Shown: positions 1 to 10,078, numbered from the stretch's first letter. The stretch: DNA of 64,000 nucleotides from Pectinophora gossypiella (GCF_024362695.1 NC_065425.1:3415001-3479000); one strand, 5' to 3'. Made by a program: numbers and translations. Notes: a model not told the origin generated them from the letters alone.

Positions 1-43
1 TTGAACAACAAACAGGTGATAAAGCATTATCATTATCACTCAC

Positions 44-732
44 CTTAACAGGCGACGATGAGAGCCATAGTTGGAAGAGGTCTGACGTCACCGACGTACT
101 TCGCGCCTCATGCCGCGGCCTTGGGGAGAGAGGACCCGATGACGTTATATTCTGCAGTACAACCACCTCATCCGCTGAAGCACATTCCTTCACGTATCGC
201 TCCAACAACTTTGGCTTTGCCTCCAACAGCCTCTTCAGCTCTGCCAAGTCCTCGTCGCTGCAGTCGTCAGGTGTCGACCTGTCTATCACCTCTCTATACT
301 CATCGTTCACTTCATTACTGTCGTATACGACCTTAAAGCCTAATTCTGGACTAGAACCTAAAACTGTAAGATTATTACTATCACATTCTCTGGCACTATC
401 TAGCTCTGTTTCACAACCATTCTGATCTGTTATCTCTAAGATGGTGATCGGTGGATTATCTTTTAGCATGTTGTTGTTTTCCGGTTCGTCTAATTCATCA
501 GGTAGTTCGTAGACTAGTCTCATCAATTCCTCGGAACGTTTAAGTTTTCGTTCGTTTATGTTCTTGTCAGTTCTGTTGCTCTCTGCGACGATTCCGTCTG
601 GTTTTTTGGACTCAACGTCAATCGGTTCCTCGGATGTCATGGTAGTTTCAGTGGTACACGGTTTGGTGGGATCGGCACAGCAGGCGGCTCGTGTATGACA
701 TTTCTTTGCGGATTTCACTTTGGCTTTTGTAC
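44..732 (-). CDS. Internal exon of an unidentified host gene
   Basis: The minus strand is open without a stop for 229 codons. The acceptor side has a CTAAC branch-point-like motif, a pyrimidine tract and CAG ending at 733; the first two exon bases complete a split codon. The donor AAG|GTGAGT at 46-38 is a perfect consensus. The protein starts basic and Cys-containing (KAKVKSAKKCHTRAACC), then becomes acidic and Ser/Asn-rich, with a probably helical stretch LAELKRLLEAKPKLLERY near residues 163-180 and a Ser-rich end. I see no signal peptide, membrane segment or known domain. An internal Met (MTSEEPIDVE, about residue 32) could be a start if the acceptor were wrong. The frame stays open past the donor to position 1, so the exon might run beyond the window, but the donor match argues against it. 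Function unknown. The ORF on the opposite strand here (58-336) is a shadow. Confidence 0.75.
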
Positions 733-803
733 CTGGTGACAAAGAATTAAAAGTTAGTTAATGAATGAATAGTTGAATGTCCATTCATTCATTTTTATTT
801 TCT

Positions 804-874
804 GGAGATATCCTTAGAAAAGGTTCAATATGATCTACTCTGAACCGGCGTGCGTGTTTGAAACGACTGATGAA
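804..874 (+). mobile_element. RTE-1 LINE fragment
   Basis: Matches the C-terminal coding part of the RTE-1 family seen at 57330 (DNA for GDILRKG, then NRRAC-KRLMN). It breaks off where the MITE at 875 begins. Confidence 0.6.
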
Positions 875-994
875 TACACTTTGGTACCATGTCACATTAA
901 CTTTTTTGACAAATTGAACTGTAAGTCTTACTAAATGTCAAATATGTTAGTGCGACATAGTCCTAAAGTGGGTACATTATATTGCTCATGACTG
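875..994 (+). mobile_element. MITE-M (mariner-like), 5' truncated
   Basis: Nearly identical to complete copies at 11677 and 42294 but lacks the left terminal repeat. Ends with CATGACTG followed by TA. Confidence 0.65.
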
Positions 995-1162
995 TACGTA
1001 TGTGTACTTCTTATATTACAACACACGCCTTGACTTCGTATTCCTTCCAATGTCCCTTTGCAAAGACAATATTACGATTCAAAAAACAACTTCCTCCTAT
1101 TCCCTTCTATTCATCAAGCATACTATACACCCCTTGGGGGATCAAGGCGTGATGCTATGTTA

Positions 1163-1205
1163 TAGAATAGAATAGAATAGAATAGAATAGAAAAAGTTTA
1201 TTATA
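1163..1205 (-). mobile_element. LINE 3' tail with (TATTC)n
   Basis: About seven AATAG units followed by a stretch that reads TTTATAATAAAC on the minus strand, the usual form of a LINE 3' end with a simple-repeat tail. A sister tail lies at 31115. Confidence 0.5.
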
Positions 1206-1430
1206 AATTATCAGTGATGTGCCGTTCACGATTCCCAGTTTGGGAACGTTCCCGTTGTAAAAACCCTTTTATAATAAGGACACTAACTGCTTTTCTTTTT
1301 CAAATTCTTCTTTCTTGTACTCTGGTCTTATCTGCCTAAAGGTTAGGTAGTAAATCTCATTTTAGATAAGTTTTGAGCTTTTTTACTGTCGGGAACATTC
1401 CCATAATGGGAATATTCCGTTCCGTTAACA

Positions 1431-1755
1431 GCCTCCGTGGTCTAGTGGTTAGAGCGTTAGGCTCACGATCTGGAGGTCCGGGTTCGATTCCCGATGGGGA
1501 CATTGTCGAAATCACTTTGTGAGACTGTCCTTTGTTTGGTAAGGACTTTTCAGGCTTGAATCACCTGATTGTCCGAAAAAGTAAGATGATTCCGTGCTTC
1601 GGAGGGCACGTTAAGCCGTTGGTCCCGGCTATTAGCCGTAAAAACACCTCCACCAACCCGCAGTGGAGCAGCGTGGTGGAGTATGCTCCATACCCCCTCC
1701 GGTTGATTGAGGGGAGGCCTGTGCCCAGCAGTGGGACGTATATAGGCAGTTTATG
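1431..1755 (+). mobile_element. SINE-A, full length (325 bp)
   Basis: tRNA-derived SINE. The pol III A box lies in TGGTCTAGTGGTTAGAGC and the B box is GGTTCGATTCC. The body carries the shared central domain (CCGTGCTTCGGAGGGCACGT) and a 3' domain ending GTGGGACGTATATAGGCAG. Only about one base differs from the copy at 18901. No clear TSD was found here. Confidence 0.9.
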
Positions 1756-1978
1756 GGAACGTTCCCAGGAACTAGACGTGGTTGGTGTTATGTAAAAAGT
1801 ATTCCATCCATTTAGCCTATATTTGCCCGTGTGTATAAATATCTATCCACTTTACTAGTGCTGACAAGTGGTCCCAATTCAATTTGGACTTCAAAGAGCT
1901 CGTTCAGACGTCATAATATTCCACGAAGAGTATTATTTGGGCAGTACGGAATATTAGTACACATTTATGTCGCTTTTG

Positions 1979-2273
1979 CGTTGAGGAGCTCGGTGGCTCA
2001 GCGGTAAACGCGCTCGGTCTGCGATTGCTGAAGTTAAGCAACTTTTGCAAAGGCCGGTCATAAGATGGGTGATCACAAAAAAAAGTTTTCATCTCGAGCT
2101 CCTCCGTGCTTCGGAAGGCACGTTAAGCCGTTGGTCCCGGCTGCATTAGCAATCGTTAATAACCATCAATCCGCACTGGGCCCGCGTGATGGTTAAAGGC
2201 CCGATCTCCCTATCCATCCATAGGGAAGGCCCGTGCCCCAGCAGTGGGGACGTTAATGGGCTGATGATGATGA
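1979..2273 (+). mobile_element. SINE-5S, full length
   Basis: Starts GAGGAGCTCGGTGGC, has a tRNA-like A box (TGGCTCAGCGG), then a 5S-rRNA-like segment (GAAGTTAAGCAAC to GGATGGGTGATCAC), the shared central domain and a GATGATGAT tail. Flanked by TSD TCGCTTTTG at 1970-1978 and 2274-2282. Confidence 0.9.
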
Positions 2274-2398
2274 TCGCTTTTGTTTAGTTACTTATGAGTA
2301 ATTAATAGGATAGTATGGGTACGTTTTTTATTACTGTTTTTTTTAATAATTGAATAGTAATGTCAAGTTGCCGAATAAAGGCTTCAAGTGGAGTTCTA

Positions 2399-2581
2399 AG
2401 GCTGCCTGTCCATTGAAGCGGAGCGAGCTTGCGGAGCGGTGAAACGGATTAATATTAACCAATAGGATTGCATAAAAACTCCGCTCTGCTGCAGTGGATA
2501 GAGATTGGTTAATCCTATTGGTTAATATTTATCCCTTTTACCGCTCCGCAAGCTCGCTCCGCTTAAATGGACAGGCAGCCT
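2399..2581. mobile_element. MITE with long GC-rich inverted ends
   Basis: Terminal inverted repeats of about 40 bp begin AGGCTGCCTGTCC on both ends and include GGAGCGAGCTTGCGGAGCGG. Flanked by TA on both sides (mariner-type duplication); a Harbinger-type TAA/TTA reading is possible but not a direct repeat. It sits next to an RTE-1 fragment. Confidence 0.85.
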
Positions 2582-2583
2582 TA

Positions 2584-2665
2584 AGTGGAATTCCGTGGCC
2601 TCTACCTACCCCAACGGGAAATAGGAATTATCTTTTAATATGTATGTGTGTATGTATGTGATTCT
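2584..2665 (+). mobile_element. RTE-1 LINE 3' end
   Basis: TGGAATTCCGTGG followed by CTACCCCAACGGGAAATAGG and a TATG-type tail, the decayed end of the RTE-1 ORF and its tail. Confidence 0.6.
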
Positions 2666-2735
2666 GATATGGTGGTGGTGGACGTTCCGAATAAAGAGAC
2701 CTCAACATAACACGATTTTTTGCTCAATTTTTGTA

Positions 2736-2825
2736 CCAGGTGCGACCCGTCAATGCACCCCATTTGCCTGGCCAAGTAGTGAATGTCACCGAAGTAAATC
2801 TACATAAAGTCTCGTCGAAAAAAAG
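2736..2825 (+). repeat. Repeat L, poly(A)-ended
   Basis: Diverged copy of a family also at 22735, 40580 and 51994. It ends in a GTCACGTC-like motif and an A-run, as expected of a retroposed 3' end. Confidence 0.55.
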
Positions 2826-3030
2826 AGTCTATTTCTGTTATGTTATGTCAAACGACAAGGTTACGAATTACGGACTCTATTAATTTATTAAGTAAGTCAA
2901 AAAAGTTTTACGAATATTAAAAGCGCCTTATAAATAGCTTGGTTGTCTAGAGGTTCCCAAAGTGTACCTCGTAGCATACCCCGGACACTTCATATACGAA
3001 CATTTCAAAATTAGAACATATAAATTATAA

Positions 3031-3346
3031 CATAAACTGTCTACATACGTCCCACTGCTGGGCACAAGCCTCCCCTCAAGCAACCGGAAGGGATATGTAG
3101 CATACTCCACCACGCTGCTCCACTGCGGGTTGTTGGAGGTGTTTTTACGGCTAATAGCCGGGACCAACGGCTTAACGTGCCCTCCGAATCACGGAATCAT
3201 CTCACTTTTTCGGACAATCAAGCCCGCGAAATCCTTACCAAACAAAGGGCAGTCTCACAAAGTGATTTTGACAATATCCCCATCGGGAATCGAACCCGAA
3301 CCTCCAGGTCGTGAGCCTAATGCTCTAACCACTACAACACGGAGGC
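3031..3346 (-). mobile_element. SINE-A, near full length
   Basis: Reverse-oriented SINE-A. The minus-strand B box reads GGTTCGATTCCCG and the A-box end lies near 3340. It has several substitutions against the young copies at 1431 and 18901. Confidence 0.85.
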
Positions 3347-3463
3347 TGTTATAGGTATAGTATACTGTCGCGCGCAGTTCTTGCGATTGAAGACTAAAGG
3401 AAGACCGAGCGGGGGTGAGGAAAACTTAGCTCAGCCACAGGCGGGGAACAGACGTCCAGAACA

Positions 3464-3520
3464 ATACAATACAAATACACTTTATTGCACCAAAATAAAG
3501 AAATAACAACAACAATGCAC
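3464..3520 (-). mobile_element. LINE 3' end, (TATTG)n tail
   Basis: On the minus strand TTGGTGCAATAAAGTG is followed by a TATTTGTATTG tail. The same end lies on the plus strand at 17694. Confidence 0.6.
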
Positions 3521-4240
3521 AATGAACAATGCGAAATGTTTCTATTTGCGCGAGTTATCTAGTCCTTAGTTTACTCTTCCCTAAAAAATATTTTCAGGTT
3601 AGGTAAACGGACTTTGTAAAAAGGAAACAAAGCTAGAGAGATGATGAGAGAAAACTTTGGCAACCTCTTCAGTCAACGATGAAATTGCTAATTGATTTTC
3701 CTCTCGGGTCGCGCGAGTTTTAAAACTCTGTCACCATGGAACTGAAAGGTAAATAGATTAGATTGCCGAGAATTTGATGTCGCGTCGGTAAGTAATTTAT
3801 AAAATATACTTAAATGTTTATTTATAGCTTTGTTTACTTAAAAAGAACTACAAAAATTTTTTGGTACGTAGCTATTTTGTACTGATTACAAGGTCATAAA
3901 TTCATATGAGAAAGTTTCTGATGATCGCCATACTTTTGAATGAAAAATTTTCCAGGCCAAGTTCTGCAAATAAATATGGATGGCGCTGCCTAACTCGTGA
4001 TAATTACATATAATTTCATTGCTCCAGTACCTACATAATTATTCAAAAATATAATTTAATTCCAAAGGCATATTAAAAAAATAAATGTTGCTTGATTATA
4101 TTTGGATCAGACTTGTGTAGAATTATGTTATTACGTCATCATTTTACACGCAAAAAAGAAAGACAAAGATGTCTGGAATCCATGAAATCGGAAGGCTAAA
4201 CATAGGCAAAATTAATATAAAGCCAGCTATAGTTTTATTA
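3521..4240. other. Non-genic stretch
   Basis: AT-rich with no credible ORF. At 3593-3646 lies the 3' end of a SINE-C copy (CAGGTTAGGTAAACGGAC to GAGATGATGAG). The rest is unassigned. Confidence 0.5.
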
Positions 4241-4499
4241 GCAAACTAGCTTTTGCCCGCGACTTCGTCCGCGTGGCGTGTTATATAAGAGAGAGATCTT
4301 TGTGTGTGTGGGAGTGCATATCAAATTTCAAGCATCTAACTTATGCAGTTTAGATTTTTTCATACAATTTTTTTCCCAATAACTCCCATTTTTCAAAATA
4401 CAGCCAAAAATAAACTTTATATTTACTAAGGTATGCATGCATGCTAGATTGAATCAATTGATTGAATTGATTTTTTTTAATTGATTGTTCATTGAGTTT

Positions 4500-4634
4500 T
4501 AATTTTAATACACACTTCCTCTCTTCCCTTCAACGTTGCTGTGCCCTACAGGGTCCATGTTTTAGTTCCTATGCCTATGTAACACCCCATTGTACCACAT
4601 GGAATGCAATAAATAATTTAATTGAATTGAATTG
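4500..4634 (+). mobile_element. CR1-like LINE 3' end with (AATTG)n tail
   Basis: Contains GTGCCCTACAGGGTCC and GCAATAAATAATTT followed by AATTGAATTGAATTG. It interrupts the composite repeat near a unit boundary. Confidence 0.6.
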
Positions 4635-5079
4635 AAAACATCTATCTTACGCGGTTTCGATTTTTTCTTACAAATGTTTTTTTCCCGCTAACTCCCGTTT
4701 CCGTGGGAATTTTGCAATATCCTGTTGCAACTAAGGTTTAAGTTAACTAAGGTACCTGCATGCCAAATTTCAAGCGTCTAACTTAAGCGATTTAGATTTT
4801 TCATACAAAAGGATTTTCCCGCTAATTTCCGTTCCCGTGGGAATTCCGGGAATTCCTTTCTTAGTGCACCTCTACGGTACCTAAGCTATGTCCCTTCCAA
4901 ATTTCAAATGCCTACATTTAGCCGTTCAGGCTATGCGTTGATATGTCAGTCACTGAGTCAGTCAGTTTCTCCTTTTATTTAGATTTGATTTTTTCATACA
5001 AATGTTTTTTCCCGCTAACTACCGTTCCCGTGGGAATTTTGTAATATCCTGTTGCAACTAAGCTTTAAGTTTACTAAAG

Positions 5080-5815
5080 TACCTGCATGACAAATTTCAA
5101 ACGTCTAACTTGAGTGGTTTAGATTTTTCATACAAAAGGATTTTCCCGCTAATTCCCGTTCTCGTGAGAATTTCGGGAATTCCTTTCTTAGTGCACCTCC
5201 ACGGTACCTAAGGTATCTGCATGCTAAATTTCAAATGTCTAACTTGAGTGGTTTAGATTTTTCATACAAAAGGTATTTCCCGCTAATTCCCGTTCCCGTG
5301 AGAATTTTGGGAATTCCTTTCTTAGTGCACCTCTACGGTACCTATGGTACCTGCATGCCAAATTTCAAACGTCTAACTTGAGTGGTTTAGATTTTTCATA
5401 CAAAAGGATTTTCCCGCTAATTCCCGTTCCCGTGGGAATTTCGGGAATTCCTTTCTTAGTACACCTCTACGGTATCTAAGGTACCTGCATGACAAATTTC
5501 AAACATCTAACTTGAATGGTTTAGATTTTTCATACAAAAATATTTTTCCGCTAATTCCCGTTCCCGTGGGAATTTCGGGAATTCCTTTCTTAGTGCACCT
5601 CTACGTTATCTAAGGTACCTGCATGCCAAATTTCAAAAGTCTAACTTGAGTGGTTTAGATTTTTCATACAAAAGGATTTTCCCGCTAATTCCCGTTCCCG
5701 TAGGAATTTCGGGAATTCCTTTCTTAGTGCACCTCTACGGTATCTAAGGTACCTGCATGCCAAATTTCAAACGTCTAACTTGAGTGGTTTAGATTTTTCA
5801 TACAAAAGGATTTCC
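5080..5815 (+). repeat. Tandem array, period about 132-134 bp
   Basis: Units start with GTACCTGCATG(C/A)CAAATTTC near 5080, 5212, 5346, 5480, 5612 and 5746. Each contains CCCGCTAATTCCCGTTCCCG and a short inverted motif around GGGAATTTCGGGAATTCC. Earlier, more diverged units occupy 4640-5080. Confidence 0.85.
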
Positions 5816-5944
5816 CTTCACTACTCTGCTCCTATTGATTGTAGCGTGATGAAAAGTATACTATGACCTGTCCAGGAGTGTGAAGAATAATTGTACCAAG
5901 TTTCATTAAAATCCGTCCAGTAGTTTTTGTTTCTATAAGGAACA

Positions 5945-5945
5945 T

Positions 5946-5992
<47 letters not shown>
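5945..5992. repeat. (CAGA)n microsatellite
   Basis: About twelve perfect tetranucleotide units. ORFs reading LSVCLSVC across it are artefacts. Confidence 0.95.
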
Positions 5993-5994
<2 letters not shown>

Positions 5995-6115
5995 AATTTT
6001 ACTGATTGCATTTTTGGCATCAGTATCGATCACTTATCACCCCCTGATAGTTATTTTGAAAAAATATTTAATGTACAGAATTGACCTCTCTACAGATTTA
6101 TTATAAGTATAGATG

Positions 6116-6670
6116 TGGCCTGGAATGTCATCATTCAATGCACGACGCGCTGGGTCTTCAAACATTGGTGACAATATCTTCTTATTTGATTTAAAAATAA
6201 AAATGTTGATAATATACACATAACAAACGGTTCAGATTATTTTAAATTGAAATCTCTACCAGCAGACCGGTAAAGAGACGATATTTATCGCTATCTAATA
6301 TAAAAGCAAAGCAAAAATATCCAAAAATCTTTTATCTTCTTGCAAATATCCAATTAGAACTCACGTAACATACGACACATTCATCATTCATAACTGGATA
6401 TTTGCAAAATGACAAGAGATTATAGGATATTTTTGCATTTACTGTTCACCCCTAAAGACTTTTCCTAACATACTCTCCCACAAATCCTAATCCCCAACCA
6501 TCCCCAACATTTCACTTTCCGCAAGTCGTTATGCCCTAAGGGATATTCTGTTAATTCTTCATCGCCTGGGAAAATTGTTTCTTTACTTAACGTTGCGAGG
6601 GTACGAGCCGTTGGTTATTTCTTCCTTTTAGCACCTTTTAGTGCTAATAGAGTTATAATAACGTTGCAGT
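6116..6670. other. Non-genic stretch
   Basis: AT-rich. Two related segments near 6315 and 6400 (AAATATCCAA-type motifs) look like weak inverted repeats. No gene recognised. Confidence 0.4.
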
Positions 6671-6999
6671 GCCGTGGCAGCCCAGTTGGTAGAACGCTTG
6701 CCTCTCACTTTGAGGTCGCAGGTTCGAATCCAGCACAGGCCTAAACCAATGATTGTCGAATTTGTTTCCGAATTCATGTTTGGATCAATTCTCAGCGGTG
6801 AAGTAAAACATCGTGAGGAAACCCACATTCCCGAGAAACGTATTTTCGGAGGTGTGTAACCGAGCCTGTATTGGGCTGGTTTTCCCTTCGATTGGAAAGT
6901 GAGACAGGCAGTCGCTTCTGTAAAAAACCGGACCTGTCAAATCTTCAGGTTAGGTAAGCGGATCATGTGAAAAACGAGATAATGCCAGGGGGGTGATGA
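6671..6999 (+). mobile_element. SINE-C, full length
   Basis: tRNA-derived head with A box TGGCAGCCCAGTTGGTAG and B box GGTTCGAATCC. The body includes GAGGAAACCCACATTCCCG and the end reads CAGGTTAGGTAAGCGGA to GGTGATGAG. Confidence 0.85.
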
Positions 7000-7462
7000 G
7001 AGTTATAATTTACAAGTCAGTCGATTACATAAGATTACTAAATCTTTTAAGGGGCAATGTATACGTTTTTACAATAAGATTCCCATTGACATTCAGAATT
7101 TGCCTTTCAACTGCTTTAAGACAGTACTTAAACAAAAACTTTCCAAAAAAGGTTATTATAAAGTTAGTGATTATTTAGAAGATATGAATGCATGGGATTA
7201 ACTGTCTGAGAACTGATATTAGGCAGCTAAATTACTCAATTGTATATCAATATTTTATGTTTATTTTTATTTTTTCAAAGAACGTCTAGGGCCCTGTGCC
7301 GAGGTTTTTCTTGCAGCCTCTTTTCCCCGGCTATACAGGTTGTGAGAAGCTGCAGTAGTTTTAGGCGGATGAGACGTTCGTTATGTAAAAATTGACGATT
7401 CAAAGTGTAACTATGTTACCTACTGAATAAAGATATTTTTAAATTTTGAATTTTTTGAATAA
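7000..7462 (+). mobile_element. 5'-truncated CR1/Jockey-like LINE (LINE-X)
   Basis: Contains the ORF remnant at 7001-7201, a 3' UTR with GGCTATACAGGTTGTGAG, an AATAAAG signal and a (TTTTGAA)-type tail. The same 3' UTR recurs at 48257-48376. Confidence 0.75.
7001..7201 (+). pseudogene. LINE-X ORF2 C-terminus
   Basis: 67 codons including the stop. It ends KGYYKVSDYLEDMNAWD, with NKIPIDIQNLPFNCFKTVLK before it, the characteristic C-terminal tail of insect CR1/Jockey-like reverse transcriptase proteins. Truncated at its 5' end by the insertion process; the remaining frame is open. The endonuclease and RT domains are absent, so it cannot be functional. Confidence 0.7.
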
Positions 7463-7582
7463 TAACGTCGCCCATGCTATATGAAGACGTATTTAAATTA
7501 AGTACTTATATAATACCCGTTATACATAATATACATAAGGTCACATTTATTTCCCGTGGGCATAGTATAGTAGCATATTTTA

Positions 7583-7687
7583 AATTTGTCAGAAAATAAA
7601 TGTAAAGCTCATGTGAATCTTACTTTATGTAAAAAAGCTTATTCTAAGATTAATGATTACCTAAATGATAAAAATGTCTTGTATTGA
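7583..7687 (+). pseudogene. LINE ORF2 C-terminus, short
   Basis: Reads LCKKAYSKINDYLNDKNVLY then stop, related to the LINE-X tail at 7001. A decayed sister copy at 60985-61054 is cut by the DIRS element. Confidence 0.6.
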
Positions 7688-7964
7688 ATGTATTCCTCTA
7701 GTTATTAAATAACTTGTAATGTACCCTAATTAATTTAATAGATGTAGGAAGGGACTTCGTCGTCTTCAATTAAAACACTCTTAATTAATTCGTCTTTTTA
7801 TTTTAATCGCACCCACGCTACACACCTTCACAATTCGCCATCTTATCATATATATATAAAAAAAAGTAAAACCACTTCTGCTTCCTATTTCTGTCTTTCT
7901 CACTCTCTCATACTTTCTCGCTCCAAACGTTCCTTTTCATGCATCATACCTTTCCATTCCCACA
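7688..7964. other. Non-genic stretch
   Basis: AT-rich with a pyrimidine-rich block near 7880-7930. Nothing recognised. Confidence 0.4.
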
Positions 7965-8115
7965 TAGATGTGTTGCTGTTGCAGTTTCTTGACATTTCTT
8001 CTCCTCAGCCATAACACCTTGCGAAATGATGTAAATTCAAAAATGTTACATTGACCTTCAACAAGTTTATCCGTGATAATTACGGTGGATAAATGATTCT
8101 GATTTCTGATTCCGC
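7965..8115 (+). repeat. Repeat Y, retroposed 3' end
   Basis: Contains CAGTTTCTTGACATTTC and a small stem around TTATCCGTGATAATTACGG. It ends in a TGATTTC tail. Sister copies lie at 29818 and 42770 on the other strand. Confidence 0.6.
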
Positions 8116-8369
8116 TTGCTACGATTCTGCCACACTACTTTCGCTTCTAATCTAACACTCTCATCAAACACTTCACGCATGCTCATCGGTTTTGAGTATT
8201 CTTGACTTGGCTATTCGTTAAAACGTCCTGGATGCATCGCGGTATGCTCATTATCTAACAAAATAAAAAAATATCTAAGATAATAAAGATAAAAATAAAT
8301 TATTTATTATAAAAGGACGCTACAATAACAATTCAAAAACTTCAGACTTAAACATAATTATATTTTTGC

Positions 8370-8465
8370 CTTGCAGGTTATAATTACATTACAAAACGAC
8401 CTTTTAATATTATTATCGCGGTCCGTGGGTCGTAAAGTTTGAAAACGAGTGAAGTTCAAAGTTGA
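8370..8465 (+). mobile_element. Transposon K fragment
   Basis: Decayed copy of the K 3' region: GGTTATAATTACATT, CGCGGTCCGTGGGTCG and a TAAAGTTTG-type stretch, comparable to 35820-35930. Confidence 0.5.
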
Positions 8466-8648
8466 CATAACATACATGAAGAAGAAATAAATAAAGACAC
8501 CGTATTTATGTATTACTACTATTTTGAATAAAATTTCATTTTAAGGAAATGGGGAAAAGTGAACAAAAAGTTCACTAATGGACCAAAATGTTCACTAATC
8601 CCCATTGATGGGGATTTCTAATGGGGATTTGTGGAATAATCCAAACTC

Positions 8649-8790
8649 ACCGGGGAAAGCAGAGACTGTGGAATTCCATTAGCTTCGCTCCTGACATACT
8701 TCTCTTGCTTCCTCCACACTCATCAATAGGTTCAGAGTAGATCGTATTGAACCTTTTCTAGGGACATCTCTAATGTGGTCAATGTACAGA
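8649..8790 (-). mobile_element. RTE-1 LINE 3' fragment
   Basis: Reverse complement of the RTE-1 end: CCCCGGTGAG, then GGAATTCCATTAGCTTCG, TTCCTCCACACTCATC and TAGATCGTATTGAACC. Confidence 0.7.
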
Positions 8791-8830
8791 CTTGAAACTT
8801 ACACAAAATGACATTTAAAAAGGAAAAACA

Positions 8831-9004
8831 ATGATGCTGGTCGGAATGACTATTACGGTGGCAGTGCACGTCCTCAATAAATGGATCTCACTCAGCATAA
8901 GCCGCGGTGTGACCCACGAAGCTGGTATTCTGTGGAACCAGCCGAGTGAGGCACGGACACAGCGTCCCATTATAATGTTAATAACGAGATTTCTCATGAA
9001 ATAA
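8831..9004 (+). other. Short open frame, unassigned
   Basis: An ATG-started frame of 57 codons (starts MMLVGMTITVAVHVLNKW); the minus strand is open here too. It is GC-richer than its surroundings and may be a decayed element or an exon. No splice sites or family could be established, so I do not call a gene. Confidence 0.2.
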
Positions 9005-9329
9005 ATGTGAGATAAGTAAGAGGCTGAATGTTGATTTTTGAACGCAGTCTAATAGAGAAAAGATGGATGACTGAGTTCAAATAAACGAAGTGATCGATTG
9101 AGAGGGGTGATTTTGAAAAGTAAGGTGAAAGCCGAGGTGAAATAGTATTTACTATCTGCGTATAAATTCTGGTGTGTTAAAGCGAACAACGTGCATTACA
9201 AGAAAAATAAATAAAAACAACTATTATATTGAAGAGTGACATATTTTATGCTTTTTACATTTTATACAAAAGTATTTTTTTCGTTAAATAGCCGATTAAA
9301 CTAAGGGCTTTAGCTACCCTGTGATAAGA
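9005..9329. other. Non-genic stretch
   Basis: AT-rich single-copy-like sequence. Nothing recognised. Confidence 0.4.
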
Positions 9330-9515
9330 GGATCTCCTTGCTTTTTGCGCTGCATGTAATAATGCATTATGACGACCTTTTAATATACTACTGCGGAGCT
9401 CCGTGGGTCATAAAATTTGCGGACGAGTGGAGTGCAAAGTTGAAATATGAACTATTTGCTCACACTTGTATGGCGCAACCAACCTCTTCCTTCTATTCCG
9501 TGGATATTAACGACA
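9330..9515 (+). mobile_element. Transposon K, right part
   Basis: Shares CATTATGACGACCTTTTAAT, GCGGAGCTCCGTGGGTC and ACTATTTGCTCACACTTGTA with copies at 35815 and 52278, and ends near CTTCTATTCCGTGG. Confidence 0.65.
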
Positions 9516-10078
9516 TAGGGGTGGGATCCCAGCCCTTGTATTTCGACTATAACAAGAGCAACTGGTTGATTTATTGAGGGTAAAGTAACAAGCAACTCAT
9601 ACCCATAATCCCATTGCCCTACAGATATAAGTCACCAGAAAACGAGTAGATAAACTTGATATTAAAATCCTGAACTTACGAACGGACGGTTGAAAGGTCG
9701 ATAGGAGGTTGGGAGCTCGTTCCATCTTAGGCCTCGTCAATGTCTTCGAGCAAGTCTGGGGCCAAAAGCAAACCCATCAAAAGTAAAACAAAAAATATAT
9801 ACATTACTATAGATTACTTTGACGTTTTGTAAAGAATATTTGTATGATTTGACTAAGAGTGTAAACTAGCCCGTTTATTAAACGAGGATTTTGACGTTAC
9901 GAAACATCAGGCATTCGAAGCCAAGTAAATGAGCCGACTAACAACCCTCTGATCGTCGCCTAAGAACCGACATTAAATATAATTCCACCGTAAATAACAC
10001 CCATTTTGATACAGCCCAGCGAAATAACTGTCTTTGAACCGCCAACATCTGAAGCTAAAGGAAAATTTACATCGATTA
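9516..10078. other. Non-genic stretch
   Basis: Contains a GC-richer segment near 9690-9770 (on the minus strand CTTGCTCGAAGACATTGACG) that looks like a decayed element. Otherwise unassigned. Confidence 0.35.

Larger units (their letters stand above)
4241..6115 (+). repeat. Large composite repeat with internal tandem array
   Basis: Begins with the common lepidopteran motif TTTTGCCCGCGACTTCGTCC and ends after a (CAGA)n block with TTTATTATAAGTATAGAT. The 1.9-kb body consists of diverged and then regular 132-134-bp units. I see no coding capacity; the transposon class is unresolved. Confidence 0.7.

Noticed and set aside
1431..1500. tRNA gene (Val-like anticodon loop) at SINE-A and SINE-B heads
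   Set aside because: Stems are poorly paired, the sequence continues into a SINE body and many copies exist; these are tRNA-derived SINE promoters.
5080..5815. CRISPR-like or satellite centromere array
   Set aside because: Units are contiguous without spacers and belong to a dispersed transposon in a eukaryotic genome.
5821..6033. ORFs with CLSVCLSV repeats
   Set aside because: Translations of the (CAGA)n microsatellite.
8815..9004. Exon on either strand
   Set aside because: Both strands are open for about 57-60 codons but no splice signals or family could be established.
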